A DNA stretch of 64,000 nucleotides, taken from positions 1 to 64,000 of the forward strand of contig JANQSS010000101.1 in assembly GCA_028279185.1 (NCBI GenBank). The letters are read 5' to 3'. This stretch comes from Saprospiraceae bacterium (GTDB lineage Bacteria; Bacteroidota; Bacteroidia; Chitinophagales; Saprospiraceae). The notes under the pieces are model-generated. The model was not told where the DNA came from and did no database searches. It saw nothing but the letters and a program-made list of their open reading frames with translations. The position numbers were made by a program, and so were the translations under genes. This document shows positions 9,514 to 19,532 of the stretch, one piece after another; position 1 is the stretch's first letter; the number at the start of each line of letters is the position of its first letter.

Positions 9514-10926
9514 TTAATTATCAAAGGCATACCACCACGGGCCTCCATGTTCTTCATAATAGCCCTCTAGAAATATGCGTCCCTTTGCCTTTTTTAATTC
9601 GGATATAAACTGTTCGGTGTTTTTTATCATTTTATCATTCATACGGGTCACAATATACCCGGGTTCCATTTTTGTTTTTGAAATGGTGCTGCCTTTGTAA
9701 ATACTAATGATTTTTACACCCTCCAGATCTGTTTTTCTTTTTTCTGACAGGATTAAATCTCGTACTTCCATTCCCAACTCGGTTAATATTTTATCACGAC
9801 GCACTGTAACTAAATCTGTCGTGTTAAGCTGATTTCGCAATACAACCGTGGCATTTTTAATAATTCCCTTGCGAGCGTATGTCAAAGCGATTTCATCTCC
9901 AGGTCGATAGCGACCAACCTGCTCTAACAGATCGGACATTGTACCTATTTTTTTGTTATTTACTCCTGTTATAACATCACCTTTTTTTAAACCAGCATCT
10001 GCGGCACCACTTTCAGCGAATACCAGGGTTATCAATACGCCTGCCACCTTATCCAGTTTCAGTTCTTCGATTTGCTCGGAGGTCACGCTTGAACCTTCAA
10101 TTCCAAGAAGCCCACGATGTACGGTGCCATATTCACGTAAATCATTGATCACCTTTCGAACTAAATTTGAAGGAATAGCGAACGAGTAACCTTCATATCG
10201 ACCAGAATAGGTCAAAATAGCGGTTGAAATACCTACGATTTCTCCTTTTGTGTTCACAAGCGGTCCACCACTATTTCCTGGGTTGACTGCGGCATCAGTC
10301 TGAATAAATGACTCTATGCCGTAATCCATATCGAGAATGTCGATATCTCGTCCTTTAGCACTGACGATACCAGCTGTGACCGTCGATTGTAGGCGAAAAG
10401 GATTGCCAACTGCCAGAACCCATTCACCGACCGTCAATGAGTCACTGTTTCCGAAAACCAAGAACGGTAAATTATCAGCTTCAATTTTAACCAATGCAAT
10501 GTCTGTGCTTGCATCAACACCGACCACTTCGGCATTTAATGTTCGTCTATCGTTTAATGTAACCTGTAATTCCTGGCCATTTTCCACTACATGATTGTTG
10601 GTGACGATGAAACCATCTGGACTAATGATGGCTCCTGAGCCTGCTGAGCGTTCCTGCTCCGAGCGCCAAGAACGTTCTTCTTCCAACGTTCTTATATACA
10701 CTACGGCAGGTCGTGAATGCTCGGCCGCTCTAATAAAATTGTCAGGAGCAGCAGCTCGAAAGTGAGGTTCAATCTGTTTGTCGAGCAGAAAGTCCACGAA
10801 TGAGGCATTGTTTTTTGGAGCTCGCTCAATGATTATCGGTTCAGGTTGAAACCAGCAGTTGTAGCAATACAGAGCCGCAATACAAATAAATGTTGAAATG
10901 GCGATTTGATTTAATACGGATTTCAT
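9514..10926 (-). CDS. Trypsin-like S1C serine protease, DegP/HtrA-type, with two PDZ domains
   Basis: A 470-aa HtrA-family periplasmic protease/chaperone for misfolded envelope proteins. One N-terminal hydrophobic segment (residues ~7-23) acts as signal or membrane anchor. The trypsin-like domain carries the catalytic triad His112 (TNNHVV), Asp142 (STDIALVKI) and Ser219 (NPGNSGGPLV). PDZ1 covers roughly 270-360 (GLLGIEGSSV, AGLKKGDVITGVNN) and a degenerate PDZ2 roughly 370-455 (GSTISKTKMEPGYIVTRMN). All triad residues are present, so it should be active. It stands alone on the minus strand, convergent with the T9SS protein and divergent from the S46 peptidase gene; no clear -7 box was found upstream. 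Confidence 0.92.
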   Translation of the reverse strand: MKSVLNQIAISTFICIAALYCYNCWFQPEPIIIERAPKNNASFVDFLLDKQIEPHFRAAAPDNFIRAAEHSRPAVVYIRTLEEERSWRSEQERSAGSGAIISPDGFIVTNNHVVENGQELQVTLNDRRTLNAEVVGVDASTDIALVKIEADNLPFLVFGNSDSLTVGEWVLAVGNPFRLQSTVTAGIVSAKGRDIDILDMDYGIESFIQTDAAVNPGNSGGPLVNTKGEIVGISTAILTYSGRYEGYSFAIPSNLVRKVINDLREYGTVHRGLLGIEGSSVTSEQIEELKLDKVAGVLITLVFAESGAADAGLKKGDVITGVNNKKIGTMSDLLEQVGRYRPGDEIALTYARKGIIKNATVVLRNQLNTTDLVTVRRDKILTELGMEVRDLILSEKRKTDLEGVKIISIYKGSTISKTKMEPGYIVTRMNDKMIKNTEQFISELKKAKGRIFLEGYYEEHGGPWWYAFDN

Positions 10927-11188
10927 TGTCAGTAAAAATAACGCATACTTCTTACACTAAGTTGTGGATGGTTAATGCAGTAGCTGTTTGTAAGTTCGGA
11001 TTCATTTAGCGTTCATTGGGGAGGAGTTTTCAGAAGTCGACTCAATCAATGAGTAAATCTATCACCCGAACATTTAGATTGGCACTTGAACAATGGTAGA
11101 ATGGACAGAGCTCATATACAGTGCTGGTCATCAATTGACTTGTAACATTTACTTATTTTTAGGTTTTATGTCAAAAAAATAGTTATTC

Positions 11189-13351
11189 ATGAGCGTTAAG
11201 AAAATAGTACTACTCATTTCGTTTGTCATTTACCAAGCCGTCCCGTCATTCGCTGGCGAAGGAATGTGGCTTCCCCATCTTTTGGCGGCTCTCAATCAAG
11301 ATGAGATGCAGGCGATGGGAATGAAGATGACTGCCGAGGATATTTACAGTGTGAATCAAGGGAGTTTGAAAGATGCGATTGTACACTTTGGAGGATTTTG
11401 CACAGGCGAAGTAATTAGCACGCAAGGCCTTGTACTCACAAATCATCATTGTGGCTATTCCCAAATACAATCACATTCGTCAATCGAAAATAATCTGTTG
11501 CGGGATGGATTTTGGGCATATGATAAAACACAGGAGTTACAAAATCCTGGATTGTTTGTTCGTTTTATCGATCGAATTGTAGACGTCACAGAAAGGGCCT
11601 TTCACGGCGTTAAAGAAAAAATGTCGATCGAAGAACGTCAGGCAAAGATTGATAAAAATTTAGACGCTATTCGTGCTGATTGGAAATTGAAACCTCATGA
11701 AGAAATTATGATTCGACCTTTTTTTAAGGGAAATCAATACATATTATTTGTGACCAAAGATTATACGGATATTCGTTTGGTAGGTGCGCCACCGGAGTCA
11801 ATTGGTAAATATGGTCATGATACTGATAATTGGGTTTGGCCGCGACATACCGGTGATTTTGCTCTTTTCAGAATTTATGCAGGACCCGATGGAGAGCCGG
11901 CCTCCTATTCACCGGACAACATACCGTTTGAGCCAAAACACGCACTGCCTATTTCATTGGATGGTGTAGAAGAAGGTGACTTTACTTTAGTTTTTGGATT
12001 TCCTGGTCGAACAGATGAATATTTGCCAGGAAAAGCAGTTGATATTCGAGCGAATCATGTCAACCCAGCGCGTATTGGAATTAGAGAAGCGGCGATGAAT
12101 GTCATGGATAAGGCAATGAAATCCGATGAAGAAGTGAAAATAAAATATGCGTCAAAATTTGCACGATTAACTAATTATTGGAAAAAATGGATTGGCGAAA
12201 GTACTGGATTAAAACGAACGGACGCGTTGGGCAAAAAAAATAAATTTGAACGCTTGTTTTTAGAACGAGTTGTTGCTGAAAAAAAATTAAATAAAAAATA
12301 TGGAAGAGTGCTACCGGAATTAAATGCATTATATGAACGAATGGGACCATATTTAGTCGCTCAGGCGGTCCAAAGTGAAGCATTTAATCGGAACATCGAA
12401 AGTATTAGTCTGGGAAACACCGTCCGTCGGCTTCTTACTATTTATGCAAAAAATGGGAAAGATGCTTATAATAGCGCCGCTCCTCGTTATGAAAATTACC
12501 TGAGGGGGCAGATTAAGAACTTTGATCGAAATGTCGATAAGCATGTATTCGTTGAACTCATGAACGCCTATATTAAGTTTATGCCAAATCAATTTTTGAC
12601 GCTAGAACGCAAGGAACAAATGCAACAAATGGCTGCAAATGTTGAATCCGGTGATCTCGATGATGCTCTAAGCTTTAATCCGAAGCAATATTTAAGCTTA
12701 CTTTCTGATCCTGAGAGGTTGAAGAAGGCGGTTGAGGCCGACCCATTGCGGGCTTTGGTAAATGACGTTGAAAGTGAGTACGAAAAAATGGTTTCAACTG
12801 ATCTTTCAAAAATGGAGGCCGATCGCGCCGAACTCATGCGCGTCTACATGCAGGGACAGAGACGTGCATTTTCAGACAAGACTTTTTACCCTGATGCCAA
12901 CAGTACGATGCGGGTGACATACGGAAAAGTCATGGGGTATGATCCTCGGGATGGAGTTTGTTATAAACCGGTCACTTATCTAGATGGGGTAATAGAAAAG
13001 TATAAGCCAAATGATTGGGAATTTGACTTACCAGATCGACTTATCGAATTATATGATAACAAAGATTATGGCGATTATTCGGATAATGGAAAGCTACCAA
13101 TTTGCTTCATTGGCAGTAATCACACAACTGGTGGAAATTCCGGAAGTCCAGCTATTGATGCTCATGGAAATTTGATTGGACTAAACTTTGACCGCGTATG
13201 GGAAGGCACTATGAGTGACTTAAACTATGATGCATCTATCTGCAGAAACATTATGGTGGATGCGCGTTACATTCTATTCATAATAGATAAATATGCTGGT
13301 GCGCAGAACATCATGGATGAATTAAAGCTTGTGCACCCAAAGCGAAAATGA
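11189..13351 (+). CDS. S46 family dipeptidyl-peptidase, DPP11-like (Asp/Glu specific)
   Basis: A 720-aa exopeptidase with a signal peptide (first ~22 residues), periplasmic. Catalytic residues can be placed: His86 in TNHHCGY, Asp223 in HTGDFALFR and Ser651 in GGNSGSPA. The residue after LNFD is Arg669 (DRVWEGTMSD). In the family an Arg here marks DPP11, which prefers Asp/Glu at P1, while a Gly marks DPP7, so DPP11 specificity is inferred. The central helical domain (~280-560) gates the active site. These enzymes release dipeptides for growth on protein. The stop codon overlaps the most upstream possible start of the next gene, but a hairpin terminator follows immediately. Confidence 0.93.
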   Translation: MSVKKIVLLISFVIYQAVPSFAGEGMWLPHLLAALNQDEMQAMGMKMTAEDIYSVNQGSLKDAIVHFGGFCTGEVISTQGLVLTNHHCGYSQIQSHSSIENNLLRDGFWAYDKTQELQNPGLFVRFIDRIVDVTERAFHGVKEKMSIEERQAKIDKNLDAIRADWKLKPHEEIMIRPFFKGNQYILFVTKDYTDIRLVGAPPESIGKYGHDTDNWVWPRHTGDFALFRIYAGPDGEPASYSPDNIPFEPKHALPISLDGVEEGDFTLVFGFPGRTDEYLPGKAVDIRANHVNPARIGIREAAMNVMDKAMKSDEEVKIKYASKFARLTNYWKKWIGESTGLKRTDALGKKNKFERLFLERVVAEKKLNKKYGRVLPELNALYERMGPYLVAQAVQSEAFNRNIESISLGNTVRRLLTIYAKNGKDAYNSAAPRYENYLRGQIKNFDRNVDKHVFVELMNAYIKFMPNQFLTLERKEQMQQMAANVESGDLDDALSFNPKQYLSLLSDPERLKKAVEADPLRALVNDVESEYEKMVSTDLSKMEADRAELMRVYMQGQRRAFSDKTFYPDANSTMRVTYGKVMGYDPRDGVCYKPVTYLDGVIEKYKPNDWEFDLPDRLIELYDNKDYGDYSDNGKLPICFIGSNHTTGGNSGSPAIDAHGNLIGLNFDRVWEGTMSDLNYDASICRNIMVDARYILFIIDKYAGAQNIMDELKLVHPKRK

Positions 13352-14586
13352 AAAACCACAAAAATGTTTTAATTAAAAGCCGACTACGTATTACGAAGTC
13401 GGCTTTTACTCAATTTATTCAATTTATGTTGGGTAAGTTTTCTGGTTTTGAAGGACGTATACAGGGTTATCTCGTCAAAATTCTTGACACTTCATTGGTT
13501 GAAAGCAGATTTAATTCTGATGAAATAAATCAATTGTTTGAAGCGGAAATAATACTTGAAAAAGAACAAGGATGGCTTCCTTTTGAAGTGGAAGCAGCGC
13601 TCCAATTGCAGTTAGCCTGGCGCATAATTGCGAATAACGGATTTCCTGGTGTAAAAATAGTAATGGGGCAGGCAAATTTTAAATCCTCACCGCAACTTGA
13701 GGTGCTCAATATGAACGTCGGGATACCCAAAATAGTCCAAAAAAAAGTAGTATCAGAAATCCATGAAAAAATCCCGCTTATTGAAAAAATTGTGAATACT
13801 AAAATCAAAGAATTAATTGAGACAGTGGGTTCTCAGGTATTTCAACTTAGTATTAAAGATCTTTACACCACGATAAACTATTGTATTCGACGTGGACAGT
13901 GGGCGGTATTCTCAAATAGCGGTTTATTTGATGTGCATTTGAAGTTGACCTTGTGGCATTCCTTAGAGAGGAATGAAAAACCAACGTTTACATATCTGAT
14001 GAACAGACTGACTGAGCCACTTTCTGAGACGGAAGTGTCCGTATTTCGATTATGCATTCCGTATGATAAGATATCATCTTGGCTTGACAACACGAAATTA
14101 TCTATTGGCAGGTTTGGAACAATGACCGTGCAAAATTCAGTTGTATCCCAAGCAAAATTTGAGAGGTTGAAAATAATATTTCAGCTTCATGGCGAAACGA
14201 ATATTTCGGTATTTGCGCAATTAGAGCCACTAAGTGGGGAAAAATTGAAAGTAGACATTGGAAAGTTGGAATTAGATCTCGATAATAAATTACTCGATTT
14301 TGGCGCTTCTATCTTCGAACGTCACGTGAGGAAAAAAGTACAAGAACAATTGAATAACTTGTGCGATAAAGGACAGCGTTTAATCCAAACCAATGTGGTT
14401 AGTTGGATTTCAAGTGAATTGGAAGGTGTTTTATTTCCGTTGCTGAGTCAGAAGCCCGTTATTATGAAATACAGTTATAGGTGCATGGAGAAAGAACTTA
14501 TCATAGTGGCAAAATCAGAATTGCCATCAGAAATAATAATTAATAAAGTTCCTACAGAGCTTTTAACAAAGGTTGGAAACGAATGA
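13348..14586 (+). CDS. DUF4403-like protein
   Basis: A 412-aa protein read from the ATG at 13348, which overlaps the S46 stop. A hairpin terminator (13375-13407) falls inside the first 20 codons, so the ATG at 13426 (MLGKFSGFEG) is a serious alternative, giving 386 aa. Segments resembling DUF4403 are LEAEIILEKEQ-type strands near the N-terminus, VSVFRLCIPYDKISSWL in the middle and a final KLELDLDNKLLDFGA block followed by an amphipathic helix (RHVRKKVQEQLNNL). The two-fold repeat of strands and helices suggests a lipid-binding tubular (BPI/SMP-like) fold, as proposed for DUF4403. No signal peptide is visible from either start, unusual because relatives are envelope proteins. It overlaps the gamma-glutamyltransferase gene by ATGA. 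Confidence 0.55.
   Translation: MKNHKNVLIKSRLRITKSAFTQFIQFMLGKFSGFEGRIQGYLVKILDTSLVESRFNSDEINQLFEAEIILEKEQGWLPFEVEAALQLQLAWRIIANNGFPGVKIVMGQANFKSSPQLEVLNMNVGIPKIVQKKVVSEIHEKIPLIEKIVNTKIKELIETVGSQVFQLSIKDLYTTINYCIRRGQWAVFSNSGLFDVHLKLTLWHSLERNEKPTFTYLMNRLTEPLSETEVSVFRLCIPYDKISSWLDNTKLSIGRFGTMTVQNSVVSQAKFERLKIIFQLHGETNISVFAQLEPLSGEKLKVDIGKLELDLDNKLLDFGASIFERHVRKKVQEQLNNLCDKGQRLIQTNVVSWISSELEGVLFPLLSQKPVIMKYSYRCMEKELIIVAKSELPSEIIINKVPTELLTKVGNE
13375..13407 (+). terminator. Hairpin terminator of the S46 peptidase gene, inside the next reading frame
   Basis: Arms AAAAGCCGACT (13375-13385) and AGTCGGCTTTT (13397-13407) pair perfectly over 11 bp with an 11-nt loop and end in a T-run. It sits 24 nt after the S46 stop and overlaps the first codons of the DUF4403 reading frame, so it either marks a later start or attenuates the downstream genes. 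Confidence 0.75.
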
Positions 14587-16061
14587 CAAACTTTGCGCTT
14601 TCTGGTGGTCATGAAGAAACACTGCGGGCAGCTTCCGAGATTCTACGATCCGGTGGGAATGCCTTTGACGCAGCAATTTCCGCTTATGTTACTTCTTTCG
14701 TTTCTGAACCGGCCATGTCTTCTGCAGGAGGAGGAGGATTTGCAATTTGCCATCAGGAAGGAAGATCACCATTGGCATTGGATTTCTTCAGTGCCACTCC
14801 GATAAAAAACCCTATGGCGAATTTGGATATCGCCCCGGTCGAAGTTCATTTTGGGGACGAAACCGAGGTGTATTATGCAGGGTTAGGGACAATGGCAATT
14901 CCAGGTGCTGTTCGCGGGATATTTCATATGCATAGGTCCTTTGGTTCGATGCCAATTAAAGAGTTATTTTTTCATGCTATCGAACTGTGTAAAAATGGCA
15001 TTGCATTAAATAATTTTCAACACCTGGACTTAAATCTGTTAAAAAATATATTTATTCGAAATGAATATGGCAGGAAGATTTTTTTTGATGGAACTGAAGT
15101 AAAATCAATTGGCTCTATAATACAAATGGAACAATTGGGTGATTTTCTCGAAACACTTTCCATTGAAGGGGAGGAATTGTTTTATCGTGGTGAAGTAGGC
15201 CGACAACTTATATCAGATTGCCAGGAAAAAGGAGGGGCAATTGACTCTGTGAGCCTATCTTCATATAAGTCCATTTTAGCTCGACCCATTTCCTGTACAA
15301 TAGCAGCCGGATTGCTGCATACAATAGGATATCCATCAATGGGAGGAGCATTATTACTTCATTTGGCCAATGAAATTCAAGCTGACAATCCACCAGTAGA
15401 GTTTCGTTCATCTCCATACACCAATTACATGTGCGACTTACTGAAGCGCGGAAAGGAATTACATGACAACCCGGTTGAATTATTTAGACGACTCAATTTA
15501 AGCTACCCAATTGGTGATAATCGGCATGGGAGTACATCACATTTTAATATCGTAGATAGAGACTTAAATGCAGTAAGCCTGACGATGACGATAGGTGAGG
15601 GTAGCGGTTATTTTATTCCGAAAACAGGTATTCACATGAATAATATGCTTGGTGAACCTGCTTTATTACCAAATGGAATTAATAGCTGGTTGCCGAATAC
15701 GCGTATGCGTAGTATGATGACGCCAACCATCATCACAGATAAAAATCATTCGTTCAAGCTATCATTGGGCACGGGTGGTGCAGCACGGATTCCTTTTATG
15801 ATAGGGCAAGTGCTGCAGGCCGCGTTATTTGAAGATCACCGATTGCGCGAAGCCATTGAAAGGCCTCGAATGTATTTTGATGGTAGTGTTATGCACATTG
15901 AAGATGGAGCTGATTTAGATTTGACCAACTTTCCAAATAAGTTTCATCTGTGGAAGGACAAATCTTTATTTTTTGGAGGGGTTCATGCGGTCGAATTACG
16001 CGACGGCAAATTGAATGCCGTTGGTGACGCCCGCAGAGATGGTGTTCGGTTACTGGCTTAA
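14583..16061 (+). CDS. Gamma-glutamyltransferase family protein (Ntn hydrolase)
   Basis: A 492-aa GGT-family protein. The N-terminal part has the family pattern (SGGNAFDAAISA, SSAGGGGFA). The autoprocessing site that creates the N-terminal nucleophile is Thr318 in HGSTSHFNIVD. It is followed by the glycine-rich MTIGEGSGYF and the PTIITDKN...SLGTGGAARIP segment that forms the oxyanion and substrate site. GGTs cleave glutathione and other gamma-glutamyl compounds. Most are periplasmic, but no signal peptide is visible here, and the start overlaps the upstream stop (ATGA), so the protein may be cytoplasmic or a divergent acylase-type relative. A weak hairpin at 16071-16100 follows the gene. Family membership is secure; the substrate is not. 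Confidence 0.85.
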   Translation: MTNFALSGGHEETLRAASEILRSGGNAFDAAISAYVTSFVSEPAMSSAGGGGFAICHQEGRSPLALDFFSATPIKNPMANLDIAPVEVHFGDETEVYYAGLGTMAIPGAVRGIFHMHRSFGSMPIKELFFHAIELCKNGIALNNFQHLDLNLLKNIFIRNEYGRKIFFDGTEVKSIGSIIQMEQLGDFLETLSIEGEELFYRGEVGRQLISDCQEKGGAIDSVSLSSYKSILARPISCTIAAGLLHTIGYPSMGGALLLHLANEIQADNPPVEFRSSPYTNYMCDLLKRGKELHDNPVELFRRLNLSYPIGDNRHGSTSHFNIVDRDLNAVSLTMTIGEGSGYFIPKTGIHMNNMLGEPALLPNGINSWLPNTRMRSMMTPTIITDKNHSFKLSLGTGGAARIPFMIGQVLQAALFEDHRLREAIERPRMYFDGSVMHIEDGADLDLTNFPNKFHLWKDKSLFFGGVHAVELRDGKLNAVGDARRDGVRLLA

Positions 16062-16165
16062 GGTCGACACGAAACCATTGCTTGAGGGTGCCTCAGTTTC
16101 ATGTTGTATGTTCTGTGGAATTGGGTTCTATTGACTTTTGTAGATCCAATTCGAGGCTGTAATTG

Positions 16166-16173
16166 TACATTTG
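16166..16173 (+). promoter_or_regulatory. Promoter -7 box of the DUF4249-like lipoprotein gene
   Basis: TACATTTG matches TAnnTTTG perfectly, about 29 nt before the ATG. A TTTG at 16137-16140 could be the -33 element (gap 25 nt, longer than usual). Confidence 0.6.
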
Positions 16174-16202
16174 TAATTCCAAGTTTCGACTCTCAACAAT
16201 AA

Positions 16203-17216
16203 ATGATGAATACGATTCGCGTGACTTTTTTTTCTGTATTGGCTTTATCGGCCTATTTTTTGTTCTCCAGTTGCTCCAATGATCTTGAGTTGTTTGGAGA
16301 AATTGTTGAACGGCCAGTTGTTTATGGGCTATTATCGACTACAGCCAATGATCAATATATTAGACTTGAAAGGTCTTTCGCCGATCCAGAAACCAGCGCC
16401 GTGGTGTTAGCTCAAGATGCCAACCACGTCTATTTTGAGAATGCACAAGTTGAATTGCAGGATGAGCTGGGCGGCCGATTTGTTTTACAACGTGTAGATG
16501 CGATTGATGAAGGCTATGTTAGGCGGCCCGGAGACTTTTTAACATCGCCAAATTATCTCTATAAAATTGGTAGTGAAGAAATAGGTCTCGAAGGTGGTAA
16601 GACCTTCAGAGTCATTGTAATTAAAGATGAAGAAGAAATTGCCACCGCCTCAACAAAAACGCTCGGATCTGCTAGGTTCTTATCCCCTGGTGTTACAAAG
16701 CGAATTAGTATTGTAGCAGAGGAATTCACTCGTATTCGTTGGCAAACCATTCCTGATGCAAGTAGCTATGCCCTCAGTTTCGATTTTGAAATTAGTGAAG
16801 TTGACCTAGGGTCGGGATTAACGACGGTTAAAAAATTTCGATGGGATGCCAGTACCTTGATTTCGGTCCAAAATGTGAATAGCTCCGATCAAGATTTTTT
16901 GTTGGAGGGAAACCAATTTTTTCAATTCCTGGCGGACAATCTTGAACCGCAGACCAATATTGAAAGAAAACTAAGTAAATTGGACATTCGACTTATAGCT
17001 TTCGGTGCGGAAATTGGTGACTATCTAGATGTGCTGAACGCGAATTCAGGTATAACAAGTGCACAAGAGGTTCCGACGTATACCAATGTCATTGGTGGCC
17101 TTGGTTTGTTTTCATCTACAACCGAAATTCTTTCTGAAAACTTGGTGCTCGGGTCAAAAATGATCGAGGAATTAATCAATGGATCGATTACCGGGAACTT
17201 ATCGTTCGTAGAGTAG
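16203..17216 (+). CDS. DUF4249-like outer-membrane lipoprotein
   Basis: A 337-aa lipoprotein: hydrophobic signal then a lipobox ending at Cys24 (FLFSSC). The mature start (VVYGLLSTTANDQYIRLERSF) matches the pattern of DUF4249 proteins of Bacteroidota, in which a beta-strand domain begins with a phrase on composition or state followed by VxLxxT-type strands. The rest is predicted all-beta. Many DUF4249 genes sit beside TonB receptors, but this one does not: it stands alone between ggt and dnaK with its own -7 box at 16166-16173. A second ATG directly after the first (MM) leaves the start ambiguous by one codon. The function is unknown and the family call is moderate. Confidence 0.55.
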   Translation: MMNTIRVTFFSVLALSAYFLFSSCSNDLELFGEIVERPVVYGLLSTTANDQYIRLERSFADPETSAVVLAQDANHVYFENAQVELQDELGGRFVLQRVDAIDEGYVRRPGDFLTSPNYLYKIGSEEIGLEGGKTFRVIVIKDEEEIATASTKTLGSARFLSPGVTKRISIVAEEFTRIRWQTIPDASSYALSFDFEISEVDLGSGLTTVKKFRWDASTLISVQNVNSSDQDFLLEGNQFFQFLADNLEPQTNIERKLSKLDIRLIAFGAEIGDYLDVLNANSGITSAQEVPTYTNVIGGLGLFSSTTEILSENLVLGSKMIEELINGSITGNLSFVE

Positions 17217-17401
17217 GGCGCCTTCCGTTTCAAGACTTTTCAATCGTATTTTGCGTCTCACGACAAATTGGCATAGTATACTATTGTCATGCGTCATTTT
17301 ATCGGCTCATACACTGCAATATCGTCAGCTAACCTTGCTGGCACATTGATTGATCTTACGTGAACGTAAACTAAATTTAATTTAACGAATCAATTAATAT
17401 C

Positions 17402-19324
17402 ATGGGTAAAATAATAGGAATAGACCTGGGTACGACGAATTCATGTGTAGCAGTCATGGAAGGAAATGAACCAGTTGTAATTCCAAATGACGAGGGAAAA
17501 AGAACAACGCCTTCCGTCGTAGCATTTATTGATAATGGTGAACGAAAGATTGGTGATCCGGCAAAACGCCAGGCAATTACTAATCCTGTGAATACCATTT
17601 CCTCGATAAAGCGATTTATGGGAGCGCGATATGCAGAAGTGAAGGAGGAAGCAGAATTGATGCCATATAAGGTTGTCTCCGGCAGTAATGATACGGTTAA
17701 GGTAAAAATAGGAGAACGTGAGTATACCGCACAGGAGATTTCTGCGATGATTTTGCAAAAAATGAAAAAAGTGGCCGAGGACTTTGTGGGAGGTGAAATA
17801 ACAGAGGCTGTAGTAACGGTTCCGGCATATTTCAATGATTCTCAAAGACAAGCGACTAAAGAAGCTGGTGAAATTGCAGGACTTACCGTAAAACGAATAA
17901 TCAATGAGCCGACAGCAGCAGCATTAGCATACGGTCTCGATAAGAAAAACCAAGATTCGACCATTGCGGTTTTTGACCTTGGGGGGGGGACATTCGACAT
18001 TTCGATTTTGGAGTTGGGGGATGGTGTTTTTGAAGTGAAGTCGACTAATGGTGACACGCATTTAGGTGGTGACGATTTTGACCGGGTTCTAATGAACCAT
18101 TTAGCGGAAACCTTTAAGTCTCAAGAAAACATTGATTTGCGAAAAGACCCAATGGCATTACAGCGCTTAAAAGATGCAGCTGAAAAGGCAAAAATTGAGT
18201 TGAGTTCTTCCACTGAAACTGAGGTAAATTTACCATATATCACAGCAGTCGATGGTGTGCCAAAACACCTGGTATTGAAAATATCAAGAGCAAAGTTTGA
18301 GCAGTTAGCTGACGATTTAGTTTCTCGTACGCTCAAACCTTGTGAAGAAGCTTTGAAAGATGCGGGTCTATCGAAATCGGATATTGATGAAATAATTCTC
18401 GTCGGCGGTTCAACACGAATTCCAAGAATTCAAGAAGCTGTGGAGCAATTTTTTGGTAAAAAACCAAATAAAACCGTTAATCCGGACGAAGTTGTAGCAA
18501 TTGGAGCGGCTATCCAAGGGGGGGTATTGAGCGGAGATGTGCAAGATGTATTACTTCTCGATGTTACGCCATTGTCAATGGGAATTGAAACGATGGGTGG
18601 TGTATACGATGTTGTCATCGATTCCAACTCAACTATTCCTACAAAAAAATCCAAAGTATATTCAACGGCGGCTGATAATCAACCTAGTGTTGAGATTCAC
18701 ATTTTACAGGGTGAGCGGCCGATGGCTTCAGATAACCGAACTGTGGGACGGTTCATTCTTAGTGACATCCCGCCGGCGCCAAGAGGTATGCCTCAAATTG
18801 AAGTGACATTCGATATGGATGCAAATGGAATTCTCAATGTTTCTGCAAAAGACAAGGGGACGGGTAAAGAGCAATCTATTCGTATCGAAGCTTCGACAGG
18901 GTTGTCAAAAGAAGAGATTGCACGAATGAAAGCAGAGGCAGAGGCGAATGCAGATGCAGATAAAAAAGCACGAGAGCAAGCTGATAAGGTAAATGCGGCG
19001 GATTCTCTAATATTCCAAACCGAGAAGCAATTATCTGAATATGGAGATAAAATCCCGGACGATAAGAAAGGTGCAATTGAATCCGCGTTAACCGAATTAA
19101 AAGCGGCACATCAAGCACAGGATTTAGATAATATTGAGTCAGCAATGGCTGCTTTAAATGCAGCTTGGCAAGCGGCTAGTCAGGATATTTATCAGGCACA
19201 ACAGCAAGCTGGTTCGTCAAATGGTGGGCCTGATGCTTCAGCGGCAGCGGATGATACAAAGACTGAAGATGCTGATGCGGAGGATGTGACCGATGTGGAA
19301 TACGAAGAAGTAGAGGATAAATAA
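17402..19324 (+). CDS. dnaK: Chaperone protein DnaK (Hsp70)
   Basis: A 640-aa cytoplasmic Hsp70. The ATPase domain has [14 protein letters not shown] at the N-terminus, the phosphate loop [11 protein letters not shown] near residue 195, and [11 protein letters not shown] and VGGSTRIP further on. The substrate-binding domain starts around residue 390 ([14 protein letters not shown]), and the lid ends in a glycine/alanine linker and the conserved acidic tail ([13 protein letters not shown]). It works with DnaJ and GrpE in folding and heat-shock recovery; neither partner gene is in the window. A run of nine G at 17981-17989 encodes the glycines of the phosphate loop and a seven-G run occurs near 18518. 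The frame is intact through both. TAACCTTG at 17330-17337 is a one-mismatch -7 box. Confidence 0.98.
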   Translation: MGKIIGIDLGTTNSCVAVMEGNEPVVIPNDEGKRTTPSVVAFIDNGERKIGDPAKRQAITNPVNTISSIKRFMGARYAEVKEEAELMPYKVVSGSNDTVKVKIGEREYTAQEISAMILQKMKKVAEDFVGGEITEAVVTVPAYFNDSQRQATKEAGEIAGLTVKRIINEPTAAALAYGLDKKNQDSTIAVFDLGGGTFDISILELGDGVFEVKSTNGDTHLGGDDFDRVLMNHLAETFKSQENIDLRKDPMALQRLKDAAEKAKIELSSSTETEVNLPYITAVDGVPKHLVLKISRAKFEQLADDLVSRTLKPCEEALKDAGLSKSDIDEIILVGGSTRIPRIQEAVEQFFGKKPNKTVNPDEVVAIGAAIQGGVLSGDVQDVLLLDVTPLSMGIETMGGVYDVVIDSNSTIPTKKSKVYSTAADNQPSVEIHILQGERPMASDNRTVGRFILSDIPPAPRGMPQIEVTFDMDANGILNVSAKDKGTGKEQSIRIEASTGLSKEEIARMKAEAEANADADKKAREQADKVNAADSLIFQTEKQLSEYGDKIPDDKKGAIESALTELKAAHQAQDLDNIESAMAALNAAWQAASQDIYQAQQQAGSSNGGPDASAAADDTKTEDADAEDVTDVEYEEVEDK

Positions 19325-19367
19325 TTAGTTATGCGCTAAAGCGCTACTAGCTATTTCTTTCAAACAG

Positions 19368-19402
19368 AACAAAACCCGATGTGCTTCGCATCGGGTTTTG
19401 TT
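19368..19402 (+). terminator. Rho-independent terminator of dnaK
   Basis: Arms 19368-19381 and 19389-19402 pair perfectly over 14 bp (AACAAAACCCGATG and its complement) with a 7-nt loop, followed by TTT. It starts 44 nt after the dnaK stop. Confidence 0.9.
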
Positions 19403-19518
19403 TTAGACTGGATCGAATATTACCCGGTAAATCGACAACTATTAGTTTTTATATTACGGAATGTAAAACGTCATACAACCTTCTCAAGTATGATTAATAA
19501 CATATTAATAAAAATAAT

Positions 19519-19526
19519 TATATTTG
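19519..19526 (+). promoter_or_regulatory. Promoter -7 box 6 nt before an ATG (probable leaderless mRNA)
   Basis: TATATTTG matches TAnnTTTG perfectly and ends 6 nt before the ATG at 19533. Since transcription starts a few nucleotides after this box, the message would have little or no 5' leader. Confidence 0.6.
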
Positions 19527-19532
19527 AGGATT

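Noticed and set aside
16071..16100. Hairpin after the gamma-glutamyltransferase gene
   Set aside because: The two short stems (GAAAC/GTTTC and TGAGG/CCTCA) are interrupted by an uneven bulge, and there is no T-run; too weak to annotate as a terminator.
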